Positions 1 to 8,915 of a DNA stretch of 64,000 bases are shown piece after piece (the first letter of the stretch is position 1; every line of letters starts with the position of its first letter). This DNA is from Roseobacter sp. GAI101. Its GTDB lineage: Bacteria; Pseudomonadota; Alphaproteobacteria; Rhodobacterales; Rhodobacteraceae. The notes below the pieces were generated by a model. That model saw only the letters and a list, made by a program, of their open reading frames with translations. It did no database searches and was not told the DNA's origin. The position numbers and the translations under genes were made by a program. Where the stretch lies: contig NZ_DS999213.1 of assembly GCF_000156335.1 (NCBI RefSeq), positions 1,761,762 through 1,825,761 of the forward strand. The letters run 5' to 3'.

Positions 1-2
1 AA

Positions 3-236
3 TATGGGGCATTTTCAGTCGAAGGCGGAAGCGTCAGTATCTGCTGGTCGCGTGCGGAAGACGGACAATTCACGCTTGATTGGCAGGAACGTGATGGGCC
101 GCTGGTCACGCCCCCATCCGAACGGGGCTTTGGCTCCCAACTTCTATCGCGGGTCGGGCCCGGCTATTTTAATGGCACAGGCCGCACCGATTACCAGCCA
201 GAGGGCGTGTCTTATCGCCTTCTCGGCGTCGTATAG
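3..236 (+). CDS. HWE-family sensor histidine kinase, C-terminal end (partial)
   Basis: This is the last 77 residues of a protein that starts outside the window, read in frame 3 and ending at TAG 234-236. It begins YGAFS, continues with ICWSR and LDWQERDGPLV, then has GFGSQLL and a closing GVSYRLLG. That order (a K/xYGA-type box, a W-x-E-x-GP strand, then GFGS-x-L) is typical of the ATP-binding domain of HWE/HisKA_2 kinases, which are common in Alphaproteobacteria and phosphorylate a response regulator. The sensor part and phospho-acceptor histidine are not visible, so the stimulus is unknown. The next gene (ending at 339) is convergent. A longer overlapping reading frame at 4-480 in frame 1 shows no family resemblance and is treated as a shadow. 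Confidence 0.8.
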   Translation, partial: YGAFSVEGGSVSICWSRAEDGQFTLDWQERDGPLVTPPSERGFGSQLLSRVGPGYFNGTGRTDYQPEGVSYRLLGVV

Positions 237-338
237 ACCAGCAGGGCAAACAGGTATTGTAGCTCTGCCTTACGCACGCACGGCCTTGCGTCTGCCGCCG
301 TTATGGAAAGCCGTCGTTCGGCCATTAAGCAACGCACT

Positions 339-1160
339 CTACGGCTGGTTAAGGTGGCGGACCCGAAGCGGACGGCCCAAAGCGCTGAGAACCCGTTCGG
401 TCAGCCGTGAAACGAGGGCGGTGATCAGGTTTCCGGCGGTCATCGGTACGACGACGACCAGTCCATGCCCCTTGGTGTAGCCGGGATTGCGCGCCTTGAA
501 GAACTGAACGTCGGCCCGCCCGTTCAGCGTCCTTTCCTGCGGTGTCTCGATGGTCACCCAGCCCACATCACGCACGAAGGGATCGGAGGCAGACACAGGC
601 GGGTCGGGAAAGCTGTTGATGAGTTCGCTGGCGATATCCCTTATGCGAGCGGGCGTTTCGTGGACGGGATGTGGAAATATCCGCGTGAAATATTTGCAAA
701 AAAGGTGATAGCTTGATGGATGGACAAGCGTTCCGAGGTAGTAGATCGGCGTGAACGGATGCCGTATCTTTTCGACAGCCGCGCAGATCATCCCAAAGCC
801 GTATGCGGCTCTGCGTCCGCGGTATTCGGGCAGAAGCCCGGCCTCGGCCCGCAGCACGATCACGTCACGTCCCTGCGCCTTGCGCCTGAAGCAGTGGCAC
901 GCACAATAGCCTACGATCCGACCGTCACCAGCAAGGTAAAGCTGGATGCGCGTCATCTCAGCAGGTGAATCCACAACATGGCGGCGGAATTCCTCTGGGG
1001 AAACACCCGAAAATATTTGTTGATGAACATCGTACATCTGACGCGACAGGTCAGAACGTCCGGACACGGACAGTCGTCCCGGAATGACGATCCGTCGGCC
1101 GGCCACCTTGGGCGCATCGTGCAGTTTATCGGACGTTTCCTTCATCGGATCGACTTTCAT
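339..1160 (-). CDS. GNAT-like acyltransferase family protein
   Basis: A 273-residue protein of no certain function. Residues about 35-150 look like a GNAT fold: a strand RIVGYCACH, then VIVLRAEAGLLPEYRGRRAAYG, where the basic R-x-x-R-G stretch followed by a helix is the place of the acyl-CoA pyrophosphate loop in GNAT enzymes. The remaining 120 residues are not recognised. No signal peptide or membrane segment is seen. It lies 36 bp downstream of an acyl-CoA synthetase on the same strand, so both are probably one transcript and the synthetase could supply the acyl-CoA. Start choice is uncertain: ATG 1160 and ATG 1145 both lack a clear Shine-Dalgarno sequence. Product class is inferred; substrate unknown. 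Confidence 0.6.
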   Translation of the reverse strand: MKVDPMKETSDKLHDAPKVAGRRIVIPGRLSVSGRSDLSRQMYDVHQQIFSGVSPEEFRRHVVDSPAEMTRIQLYLAGDGRIVGYCACHCFRRKAQGRDVIVLRAEAGLLPEYRGRRAAYGFGMICAAVEKIRHPFTPIYYLGTLVHPSSYHLFCKYFTRIFPHPVHETPARIRDIASELINSFPDPPVSASDPFVRDVGWVTIETPQERTLNGRADVQFFKARNPGYTKGHGLVVVVPMTAGNLITALVSRLTERVLSALGRPLRVRHLNQP

Positions 1161-1196
1161 CTTGCGGCGTTCTGCCAGGTGCTCTTTTCGGGGCGT

Positions 1197-3152
1197 TCAA
1201 CTATTGGTTTGGCGGTGCCGCGCTTGGCGCGCGTAAAGCTGTTCAATCACTGTCTGATAGCGGTGTTCGATGACCTGTCGCCTGACTTTCAGCGTTGGTG
1301 TCAGGCTGCCGTCCTCAACCGTCCAGGGCAGCAACACGGCATGAACGGCGCGTATCTGGGCAAAGGGCGGCGGGTCGCGCATTGCCTCTGTGACCCGGGT
1401 CAGCAACGCCGCTGCTGCCGTCGGCATATTGGGGTCCGCCGGGTCCAGATGGTGCTGTTTTGCAAAAACCTCCCACCGATCTTGGCAAAGAACGACAATG
1501 GCGACGATGCAGGACCGGTTGTCACCAATGACACAGCACTGTTCAAAGAGTGGATCGGCCACAACCGCCGCTTCGACAGTGGCAGAGACGACTTTCTTGC
1601 CGGTCGACAGCACGATCAAGTCCTTCAGGCGTCCGGTTATGAAAAGGCGACCCGCATGAAATTCAGCGATGTCACCCGTGTGTAGCCAGCCATCCTGATC
1701 AATAGCGGCAGCGCTGCGTTCGGGATCATGCCAGTAGCCCGACATCAGCGACGGGGACTTAACCAATAACTCCCCGTCGCTGCCAAGCCGGATTTCGATC
1801 CCCCGCAACGGCCGCCCCGCAGAGCCGGGGTTGCAGTCCTTCAATGTGGTCGCCGTGACGACCGGTGCCGCTTCGGTCAACCCGTAGCCTTCGACAAGAG
1901 GCAGCCCCAGACCGATCAGAAAATGGCTCGCTTCCAGCGACAAAGGCGCGCCACCGCTGACTGCGACCCGCACGTTGCCTCCGAAGGCCCGCAAGACAGG
2001 TCGGGCCACCAGCCGTTCAAGCATTGGCCACACCAGCAAGCGTGTGATCGCTCCGGGTGGCTTTGCCCTGCCCTGGCGTGCCTCGAAATGCTGCCAGCCG
2101 ATTGTGGCCGCCTGCCCAAGCAGCCTACGCGTGATCGGGCTATGCGCGGCCTTGCTTTGGACGGCCTCGCAGATCCGCTCGTACAGCCGTGGCACTGCAA
2201 CGAGGATCGTCGGCCGCACCTCAAGGAGGTCCTGCCGCAAGGTGTCGATCGACCGTGCGAAAACCACCCGAGAGCCGCCCATCATGGCCATGTGATATGT
2301 CGCCGTGCGCTCGAATGAATGAGCAAGCGGGAGGAGCGAAAGAAAAATATCGCTGGTCAGCGGCGGGATGAATTCCGTGACCGCTTCGGCATTCCAAAGC
2401 AGCGCATGATGCGACAGCATCGCGCCTTTCGGCTGACCGGTGGTGCCCGAGGTATGGATCACCGTCGCGATATCCTGCGCCGCACAGCGCAACGGCCCCG
2501 GATCGCCTTCGGCAACGCTCAGGACATCGGACAGACAGCGAATGTCGGTTCCATGCACGTTTCGCGGTGCCTGGTCGCCGCTGCGCGTCCAGACCTCTCG
2601 CAAGGAAACGTCGCGCTCAAGATCGGCGGCCAGCGTATTCCAGCGCCCCGCGTTATCGACAAGGCACAGTCGAGCACCCGAATGTGCCAGAATGAACCGG
2701 ATGTTGGCCGCGCTGTCGTGCGGATAAAGTGGCACGGTTATCAGGCCGTTTGCCATTGCTGCAATATCGAACGCGATCCAGTCGATGCAATTGGCCAGCA
2801 AGACGGCAACCCGGTCACCGCGGACCAACCCTGCAAACTGCAGCGCGGTGCGATAACGGGCGACGATCTGCGCCATCTCTTGCCAGGTGACGGCGCGCCA
2901 TGCGCCACCGTGGAATTCCGAATATGCCACGGCATTCGGCGAACGTCCGACCCGATGCAACATCAACCCGGGGATCGTCCCGGCGACGTTGCAACCGATG
3001 ATGTCAATATCAGGTGACGCTGAGAGGACCATGACTTTACTGGTGACACTCCCGCGCTCGGGGACGTTGATCTTTGTCAATTTCCCCCAGGCGGCGCGGG
3101 TTCGTTCAAAGCGTTTCTTCGTTCCGTAGGGATCCAGGCGATCGGATGGCAT
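1197..3152 (-). CDS. Long-chain acyl-CoA synthetase (AMP-forming, FAA1-like)
   Basis: Activates a fatty acid to acyl-adenylate and then acyl-CoA. Visible motifs in order: the P-loop-like TVIHTSGTTGQPKGAMLSH (about residues 232-250), VEGYGLTEAAP (adenine/acyl pocket, about 418-428), GWLHTGDIAEF (about 479-489) and the hinge GRLKDLIVLSTGKKV (about 495-509), followed by a C-terminal lid domain. At 651 residues it is somewhat longer than the usual ~600. Family similarity begins near residue 45, and an internal ATG at 3029 would give about 610 residues. The annotated ATG at 3152 leaves only one base to the divergent rsmJ frame, so one or both starts probably lie further inside. The GNAT-like gene follows 36 bp downstream. 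Cytoplasmic; chain-length preference cannot be read. Confidence 0.85.
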   Translation of the reverse strand: MPSDRLDPYGTKKRFERTRAAWGKLTKINVPERGSVTSKVMVLSASPDIDIIGCNVAGTIPGLMLHRVGRSPNAVAYSEFHGGAWRAVTWQEMAQIVARYRTALQFAGLVRGDRVAVLLANCIDWIAFDIAAMANGLITVPLYPHDSAANIRFILAHSGARLCLVDNAGRWNTLAADLERDVSLREVWTRSGDQAPRNVHGTDIRCLSDVLSVAEGDPGPLRCAAQDIATVIHTSGTTGQPKGAMLSHHALLWNAEAVTEFIPPLTSDIFLSLLPLAHSFERTATYHMAMMGGSRVVFARSIDTLRQDLLEVRPTILVAVPRLYERICEAVQSKAAHSPITRRLLGQAATIGWQHFEARQGRAKPPGAITRLLVWPMLERLVARPVLRAFGGNVRVAVSGGAPLSLEASHFLIGLGLPLVEGYGLTEAAPVVTATTLKDCNPGSAGRPLRGIEIRLGSDGELLVKSPSLMSGYWHDPERSAAAIDQDGWLHTGDIAEFHAGRLFITGRLKDLIVLSTGKKVVSATVEAAVVADPLFEQCCVIGDNRSCIVAIVVLCQDRWEVFAKQHHLDPADPNMPTAAAALLTRVTEAMRDPPPFAQIRAVHAVLLPWTVEDGSLTPTLKVRRQVIEHRYQTVIEQLYARQARHRQTNS

Positions 3153-3153
3153 A

Positions 3154-3945
3154 ATGCTTCAAAGGACCCGTTATTCACCCCCTGAAACCGACCGGCCACT
3201 CGCACGCCCTGCCCTGCAGTTCGCCCGTGCTTGGTTTCGGCTTTTGAATTCTGGGGCTGTGGTCGCTGGCGGAAAGCAGCTAAAGACTGATGGACATGGA
3301 CATTGGAGCGTTTATGGCGACGAAAGTGAGCGGAGTTTGAAGAAAGTTCCCCCGGAATTACGCGTGGATTTTGTAAACGGAGCCGTGGCGCACCGGCTGC
3401 GGTTTGGTGGCGGACGCGGGCAAGACATCGCCAAGGCCATGGGTCTGCGTGGGGGAAAAACACCGAACATCATTGATGCGACAGCGGGCTTGGGCCGGGA
3501 TTCATTCCTTTTGGCGTCGCTGGGCGCGCAGGTCACAATGATTGAACGGTCCGAGAAAATGCATGCGCTGTTGGTTCAGGGCATGGAACGCGCCGCGGCA
3601 GAGGGAGGCGAGTTGCGCGAGATTATCGGTCGCATGACGCTTTTGAAGGGAGACGCCAAGGACCTGCTGCCTGAAGTGTCGGGCGAGGCAATATTGATCG
3701 ATCCGATGCATCCCCCCCGCAAAAGTTCCGCGCTGGTGAAGCTGGAATTGCGCCAAGTCCGCGAGATCGTCGGAAATGACGATGACGCGGCTGATCTGGT
3801 GCGTCTGGCGCTTAGGCACGCGCTGAACCGTGTGGTTCTAAAGTGGCCTGCCAAGGCTGATCCGATACAGGGGATCAGGCCATGCACGCATCAAATCCTT
3901 GGAAAAACAACGCGGTATGATGTTTTCATGACTGGACAAGGATAG
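3154..3945 (+). CDS. rsmJ: 16S rRNA (guanine-1516-N2)-methyltransferase RsmJ-like
   Basis: Class I SAM-dependent methyltransferase resembling RsmJ, which methylates G1516 of 16S rRNA. Seen: VDFVNGAVAHR followed by FGGGRGQDIAKA, the SAM-binding motif DATAGLGRDSFLLASLG, an acidic MIERS after the second strand, and the catalytic-type ILIDPMHPPRKSSALVK (DPMxPxRxKSA in RsmJ). The C-terminus is close to family length. The N-terminal ~60 residues do not match the family well, and the frame opens 1 bp from the divergent synthetase start, so translation probably begins later (a GTG at 3259 or a TTG near 3339 are in frame). Monocistronic; convergent with phoD. Confidence 0.8.
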   Translation: MLQRTRYSPPETDRPLARPALQFARAWFRLLNSGAVVAGGKQLKTDGHGHWSVYGDESERSLKKVPPELRVDFVNGAVAHRLRFGGGRGQDIAKAMGLRGGKTPNIIDATAGLGRDSFLLASLGAQVTMIERSEKMHALLVQGMERAAAEGGELREIIGRMTLLKGDAKDLLPEVSGEAILIDPMHPPRKSSALVKLELRQVREIVGNDDDAADLVRLALRHALNRVVLKWPAKADPIQGIRPCTHQILGKTTRYDVFMTGQG

Positions 3946-3975
3946 CGCTGAAAACCCACTTTCGACACGAATGAA

Positions 3976-3999
3976 AGGGCGGCCCGAAAAGACCGCCCT
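3976..3999. terminator. Hairpin between convergent rsmJ and phoD
   Basis: AGGGCGG (3976-3982) and CCGCCCT (3993-3999) form a perfect 7-bp stem with a 10-base loop in the 67-bp gap between two convergent genes. On the minus strand the stem is followed by TTTC, so it could end the phoD transcript; the plus side has no T-run. Confidence 0.5.
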
Positions 4000-4012
4000 G
4001 CCATGTGATCGT

Positions 4013-5548
4013 TCAGACGGCTTTGGGTTCCAGATCCACCGACCAAAGCTCCACATCTGCACTATCCATCAACCTGACGGTCATAACGCCGGTATCTGCT
4101 GCGATATCGACCTTGCCGAAAAACTGCATACCGTCGCTGGGGGGCAGGTTCGCCTGCCCCTCTTCGGGATGCTTTGCAAAGCGCACTTCGGGCCCGAAAG
4201 TGTTGTCGTAAGCAGACGGACCGAAGGTGCCGGCATGCAGCGGACCGGACACGAATTCCCAAAACGGATCAAACTCCTGAAAGACAGCGCGATCCGGCGA
4301 ATAATGATGCGCTGCGGTATAGTGCACGTCCGCCGTCAGCCAGACCGTGTTCGCGATTTCGGCCGCTTTGATGAAGGACAAGACTGCCGCGATGTCCTGC
4401 TCGCGCCCAAGAACCGGACCGTCCCCATTCGCTCCGTTTTCCATGTTGGTCTCGCCGTCACGCACCATCATCCCGATGGGCATGTCCGATGCGATCACCT
4501 TCCATGTTGCGGTGGAATTCACCATCTCGCGCTTTAGCCAGGCCAGCTGGTCTGCGCCAAGGAATGGCGTGCCCTCTGCTTCGGTGTTGGCGGTGTTGTC
4601 GCCACGGTAGGTGCGCATGTCGATCACGAAGATATCCAGAAGCGGACCATAGGAAACCTTGCGGTACACCCGCATCGGTTCAGCCAGATTTTGCCGCGTT
4701 GGCATCATCTCGTGAAAGGCGTGGGCCGCGCGCGCCGAAAGCACCTGCATCGACTTGACCGCATACCGGTCGTCACTGGCAAGCATCTCGTTGGGGTACC
4801 AGTTGTTCGTCACCTCGTGGTCGTCCCATTGCGCAATGATCGGCACCGCTGCGTTGAACGCCTGAACATTCCGGTCCATGTAGTTGTACAGATGCTGCCC
4901 CCGGAATTCGTCGAGGGTTTCGGCAACCTTGCTTTTGGCGGGCGTGACGATGTTCTTCCAGATTGTCCCGTCGTCCAGCGCGACCTCTTCCTTGAGCGGG
5001 CCGTCGGCATAGACTGTATCGCCTGAATGCAGGAAAAAGTCGGGCGTATGGCCCAGCATGGTGGCATAGGTGGTCATGCCGCCGCGATCTTCGTCGATCC
5101 CCCAACCTTGTCCTGCGGTGTCACCAGACCAGACAAAGCTGACATCGCGGCGGCCCATCGGGGCGGTGCGAAACTTGCCGACTGTCGGCTCGGACGTGGT
5201 GCCATCCGCCAGATCGGTCATCGTCACCCGATAAAAGATGTCCTGATCGCTGGGAAGCCCGGTCAAAGCCATCTTGCCAGTGTAATCCGTCGGGGTGCCG
5301 ACGGCCAGGGCAGGCACGGCCTGCGCGTTCGACATGCTCTCGGACGTCGCCCATTCCACCATCATCTTGGCCTCGCGGTCGGCGCGGCTCCAGATCATCG
5401 CGCCGTCGTGCGCGACATCGCCGGACATCACGCCATGTGTAATGAGAGGACGCGACCCCGCACGTGAAAGTGACGGCATGGCCAATGAAGCGCCAAGAGC
5501 CGCTGAGCCCAACAGAGCCTGACGGCGGGTAAAGGAAATACGTGGCAT
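4013..5548 (-). CDS. phoD: Alkaline phosphatase D family protein (PhoD-like), Tat-exported
   Basis: A 511-residue PhoD-family phosphatase/phosphodiesterase that releases phosphate from organic esters outside the cytoplasm. The N-terminus has a Tat-like leader (FTRRQALLGSAALGAS followed by a hydrophobic stretch and SRA). The PhoD N-terminal domain starts at HGVMSGDV. Metal-site motifs are visible: WSGDTAGQG, FFLHSGDTVYADG, AQWDDHEVTNNW, and WLTADVHYTAAHHY. These match the Fe/Ca-dependent PhoD fold. ATG 5548 is preferred over the in-frame ATG 5587 because AGGAGG sits 7-10 bases upstream and the twin-arginine leader then begins properly. No Pho box was identified by eye. Single gene; a hairpin upstream at 5645-5669 separates it from the cyclase. 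Confidence 0.9.
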   Translation of the reverse strand: MPRISFTRRQALLGSAALGASLAMPSLSRAGSRPLITHGVMSGDVAHDGAMIWSRADREAKMMVEWATSESMSNAQAVPALAVGTPTDYTGKMALTGLPSDQDIFYRVTMTDLADGTTSEPTVGKFRTAPMGRRDVSFVWSGDTAGQGWGIDEDRGGMTTYATMLGHTPDFFLHSGDTVYADGPLKEEVALDDGTIWKNIVTPAKSKVAETLDEFRGQHLYNYMDRNVQAFNAAVPIIAQWDDHEVTNNWYPNEMLASDDRYAVKSMQVLSARAAHAFHEMMPTRQNLAEPMRVYRKVSYGPLLDIFVIDMRTYRGDNTANTEAEGTPFLGADQLAWLKREMVNSTATWKVIASDMPIGMMVRDGETNMENGANGDGPVLGREQDIAAVLSFIKAAEIANTVWLTADVHYTAAHHYSPDRAVFQEFDPFWEFVSGPLHAGTFGPSAYDNTFGPEVRFAKHPEEGQANLPPSDGMQFFGKVDIAADTGVMTVRLMDSADVELWSVDLEPKAV

Positions 5549-5644
5549 AATCACTGCCTCCTGAATGTTTTCTACAGGCCGGACCATCCATGCTTAGAGT
5601 TTCACTAGGTCGACAGTTTTATGACTCTTTGATGAAACCTGATG

Positions 5645-5669
5645 GCCCCACCAGACGGTCCGGTGGGGC
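5645..5669 (-). terminator. Hairpin downstream of cyclase gene
   Basis: GCCCCACC (5645-5652) pairs perfectly with GGTGGGGC (5662-5669) around a 9-base loop. It lies 42 bp after the stop of the cyclase reading frame and before the phoD promoter. There is no T-run, so it may be a transcript-end stabiliser or a weak terminator. Confidence 0.5.
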
Positions 5670-5710
5670 GCGCCAAAGGCAGCGTCGGCTTCGCCGCCTT
5701 GCGCCGCATG

Positions 5711-7464
5711 TCATTCTTCGGGAATTCCCAGCTTGCGCAGGTAAACCGAAAACCCCTCCAACGCCTGTGGCGAGAATACCATCGCTTCTTTGTAGCGTCT
5801 GATGGTCATATCCGGATAGGCCTTCAGCAACGCAGCTTTCGATACCTCTGCCTCGTCAATCCGGCCCGCCGCCAACAGTGCCGGGGCAAGATTGCGGTGG
5901 ATCCAAAAAGCGCTTGGGCGTTCCATCAGGGCCCGCAGAAACAAATCGGCAGAGGCACCGTATCCGCCGGAAATCTGATGGGCGGAGGCCATGCCCACAA
6001 GGTTGTTGAAATTCATCGGGTCAAGCGGGCTCAGACGCATCGCATGTTCGAAATGGCCGAACGCCTCGGCAGGACGGTCAGCGTAGACCTCGAGCCAACC
6101 CAACCTGCTAAGCGCCCAAGCCGAATTTGGGTCGAGGGTAATGGCCCGCTCCAGCAGGATGCGTGCGGTACCATAGTTGCGTGCAAACGTATGTACGACC
6201 CCCAGAACCGACAGGATCAGCGGGTCATCCCCCGAAAGCCCCGCGGCTTTTCTGCCATCTGCAGGGCGCGGGCCTTGACCGCCACGATATCATCGGACCA
6301 GTTGTAGACGGAATGCTGCGACCAGCACCAAGCCGAAAGCGCCAGTGCAAGAGGATATTCAGGGTCGATCTGGAGGGCCTTTTCCAGCAACACCAACGCC
6401 TTGGCGGATTCCTCTTTTTCTTGCATCCAGACATGTCGCATCGCCCGCATGGCGTAGTCATACGCCCCCATGTCATGCGGGCGCTTTCGTGTGGAACGGT
6501 CGATTTCCGCTTTCTGGATCGACGGCTGCAACGCGCCGGCGACCTGCTCCGTGATGCGGTCTTGCAGATCGAACAGCTCGCTATCCGCGCCATCATATTT
6601 TTCGGCCCATAAATGGGCACCTGTCGTCGTCTCGACCAGCTGGACAGTGATCCGCAGCTTGCCGCCCGCGCGCTGGACCGATCCCTCGAGCGCATAGCCG
6701 ACCCCCAGCTCACGGCCAATGTCGATCACGTTCAAGTGCCTGCCCTTGTAGGCAAAGGCAGAATTACGGGCGATGACAAAGAACGATCCGATCCGCGAAA
6801 GCGCTGCGGTCAGTCCTTCGACGACGCCATCGGCAAAATACTCCTGATCGGGGTCGCTGGACATATTGTCGAACGGCAGCACCGCGATGGAAGGCTTGTC
6901 CGGCAAGGCCAGCCTTTGCGGCGCGTCGCGGGCTTGGGTATCGGGCCACCGGAAGACACGGACCTTGCGCGCAATGTTTTTCAACACCCGTTCACCGACA
7001 TCGGCGAATTCGGCATCGACCTTCCCGGTCACGTGCTCAAAGGCTGTCGCGCTTAGCGCCACGCCGCCGGGGGTACACACCTCCTGGATGCGGGCGGCGA
7101 CGTTGACGCCGTCGCCGAAGATATCCGTCCCCTCAAGGATCACATCCCCAAGATTGATGCCGATGCGTAGTGCCACTGTTTTTTCCGGCGGAATCTCTTC
7201 ATTGAAATGGTGCATTTCCTGCTGGATCGCGATGGCAGCTGCCACGGCATCGACGACGCTGGCAAAAATGATGATCGCACCATCCCCCATCAACTTGGCG
7301 ATGCGCCCCCGGTGCCGGACGATCTGAGGCGAAACGATGGTCTTTAGCAGACGCTTGAGCATGGCCAGGGTGCCGTCTTCATCTGCCCCCATCAGCCGGG
7401 AAAACCCCACGACGTCAACCGAGATGATTGCCGCGAGTTGCCGTTGGGTGCGCCGAGCGGACAT
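5711..7464 (-). pseudogene. Class III adenylate/guanylate cyclase with TolB-like and TPR domains, frameshifted
   Basis: The first frame (7464 to 6217) has an intact class III cyclase domain at residues ~10-170: metal-site region IISVDVVGFSRLMGADEDG, LMGDGAIIIF, and the transition-state N/R pair in GDGVNVAARIQEV. It is followed by a TolB-like segment (PSIAVLPFDNMSSDP) and the start of TPR repeats. It then runs out of frame at MAEK. The remaining TPR region continues in another frame to TGA at 5711. Reading one extra A in the run at 6248-6251 (TTTT on the plus strand) restores MAEKAAGLSGDDP and gives a single 584-residue protein, the usual length for this family. Whether this is a true mutation or a homopolymer error cannot be told. 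It starts 21 bp after the PLP decarboxylase stop, so it is probably in that operon. Confidence 0.8.
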
Positions 7465-7485
7465 CAGATTTATCCTTGTTCCTGA

Positions 7486-8904
7486 TCATCCAGCGGCATC
7501 ATCGCGCTGGATTGCGGAGACATGTGACCAAGCAGATCGAATGGCGTTTGTCGTGATATAGGCATCCTCGGTGGAAATCGGCCCCGATATCACCGATATC
7601 CGCATAACCCACTCGCCGCGCCAAGCGCCGCCTGCAACAAAAATATGTCCGTCCTCAATGACCCTGTCAATGACCGCTTCAGCCAGCACCTTGCGCCACT
7701 CGGCACCATCGCTTTGCTTTCCGAAGCGTAGAATGACCTGATTGAGCACCACGTCATTCATCACCAGAATGCCGGGCACCTGCGCCAGTTCTGCGGCGAT
7801 CTGACGGGCAAGGCGACAGTGCCGACTGACCATTTCAATCACGCCGCTGCGCCCCAAAGACTTGAGCGCCGCCCAGGTCGGCACGCCGCGCCCGCGTCGC
7901 GACAATTCGGGGACAAGCTGGGATGGGGACCTGTGGTTCGCCTTCTTGGCAGGCAGATAGCTGGCGGTAATGGCCATGCTTCGCTCAAGCGCTTCGGGAT
8001 CGCGGACAATTGCATAGCCCGTGTCGAACGGCACCTGCAGCCATTTGTGCCCGTCGACGACCCAGGAATCCGCCAGCTCGATCCCTTTGGTCAGAGGGTG
8101 CAAATCCGGGGCGACGCGCGCCCAAAGGCCAAAGGCCGCATCGACGTGAAGCCACGCATCATTTGCCCGTGCAACCTGCGCCACTTGGTCAAAGGGGTCA
8201 AATGCGCCGGTGTTGATCTGGCCGGCCTGCGCGATGATCAGCTTTGGGCCGTCGCAAGCGGCACATCGGCGCGCCAGATCATCCGCCGACATGCGCCCTT
8301 GGTCATCGGTGTCCACGCGGATCACGCGGCGTTCGCCAAACCCCAGATACCGAAGTGCCGAAAGGACGGATGCATGCACATCATCGCTGACGAAGACATG
8401 TACCTGCGGCGCACCGAAAAGCCCGTCAGCCTCGCAGTCCCATCCGACGCGCCGCAGAAGGGAACCACGGGCGGCAGAAAGCGCCACAAAGCTCCCCAAG
8501 GTTGCGCCGGTGACAAACCCGACGGCAGCCTCCCGCGGCAGATCGAAAATCTCGAGCAACCAGCGGGCAGCGGTTTCCTCCACCGCGGCGGCTGTTGGCG
8601 AGGCCGAATGCATCGCAGCATTTTGGCCCCACGCGGCCACCATCCAGTCGGCAGCCACGCTGACCGGTGCGGAGGCCCCCATCACCCACCCGAAGAACCG
8701 GGGGTGCGTGACGGGCATCAGCCCCGCTTCGCCAAGATCGGCGAGTTCGTCGATCACGTCGCAATCCGGCATGCCTGCTTCGGGCAGCGGCACACCGAAA
8801 CGCGCCAGCATCTGAAGATAGTCAAGCTGTGGCTTCACCGGTTTTCCGGCAACTTCGGACCTGTATGCCGATGCTCTGCGACACGCAGTTTCAAAAACAT
8901 CCAT
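7486..8904 (-). CDS. PLP-dependent group II amino acid decarboxylase
   Basis: A 472-residue pyridoxal-phosphate decarboxylase of the aromatic-L-amino-acid/glutamate decarboxylase superfamily. Seen: the FFGWVMGASAP substrate-side region, GFVTGATLGSF (cofactor phosphate), LHVDAAFGLWA (Asp that pairs with the pyridine nitrogen), and SWVVDGHKWLQVPFDTG, where the Lys of HKW binds PLP. The true start is taken as ATG 8904 (MDVFET), where family similarity begins; the longer frame overlaps cysK. It begins 11 bp after cysK ends and stops 21 bp before the cyclase start, so the three are likely co-transcribed. Substrate is unknown; with cysK upstream, a cysteine- or O-acetylserine-derived amino acid is possible, but this is inference. 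Confidence 0.85.
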   Translation of the reverse strand: MDVFETACRRASAYRSEVAGKPVKPQLDYLQMLARFGVPLPEAGMPDCDVIDELADLGEAGLMPVTHPRFFGWVMGASAPVSVAADWMVAAWGQNAAMHSASPTAAAVEETAARWLLEIFDLPREAAVGFVTGATLGSFVALSAARGSLLRRVGWDCEADGLFGAPQVHVFVSDDVHASVLSALRYLGFGERRVIRVDTDDQGRMSADDLARRCAACDGPKLIIAQAGQINTGAFDPFDQVAQVARANDAWLHVDAAFGLWARVAPDLHPLTKGIELADSWVVDGHKWLQVPFDTGYAIVRDPEALERSMAITASYLPAKKANHRSPSQLVPELSRRGRGVPTWAALKSLGRSGVIEMVSRHCRLARQIAAELAQVPGILVMNDVVLNQVILRFGKQSDGAEWRKVLAEAVIDRVIEDGHIFVAGGAWRGEWVMRISVISGPISTEDAYITTNAIRSAWSHVSAIQRDDAAG

Positions 8905-8915
8905 GATAGCCGGGC

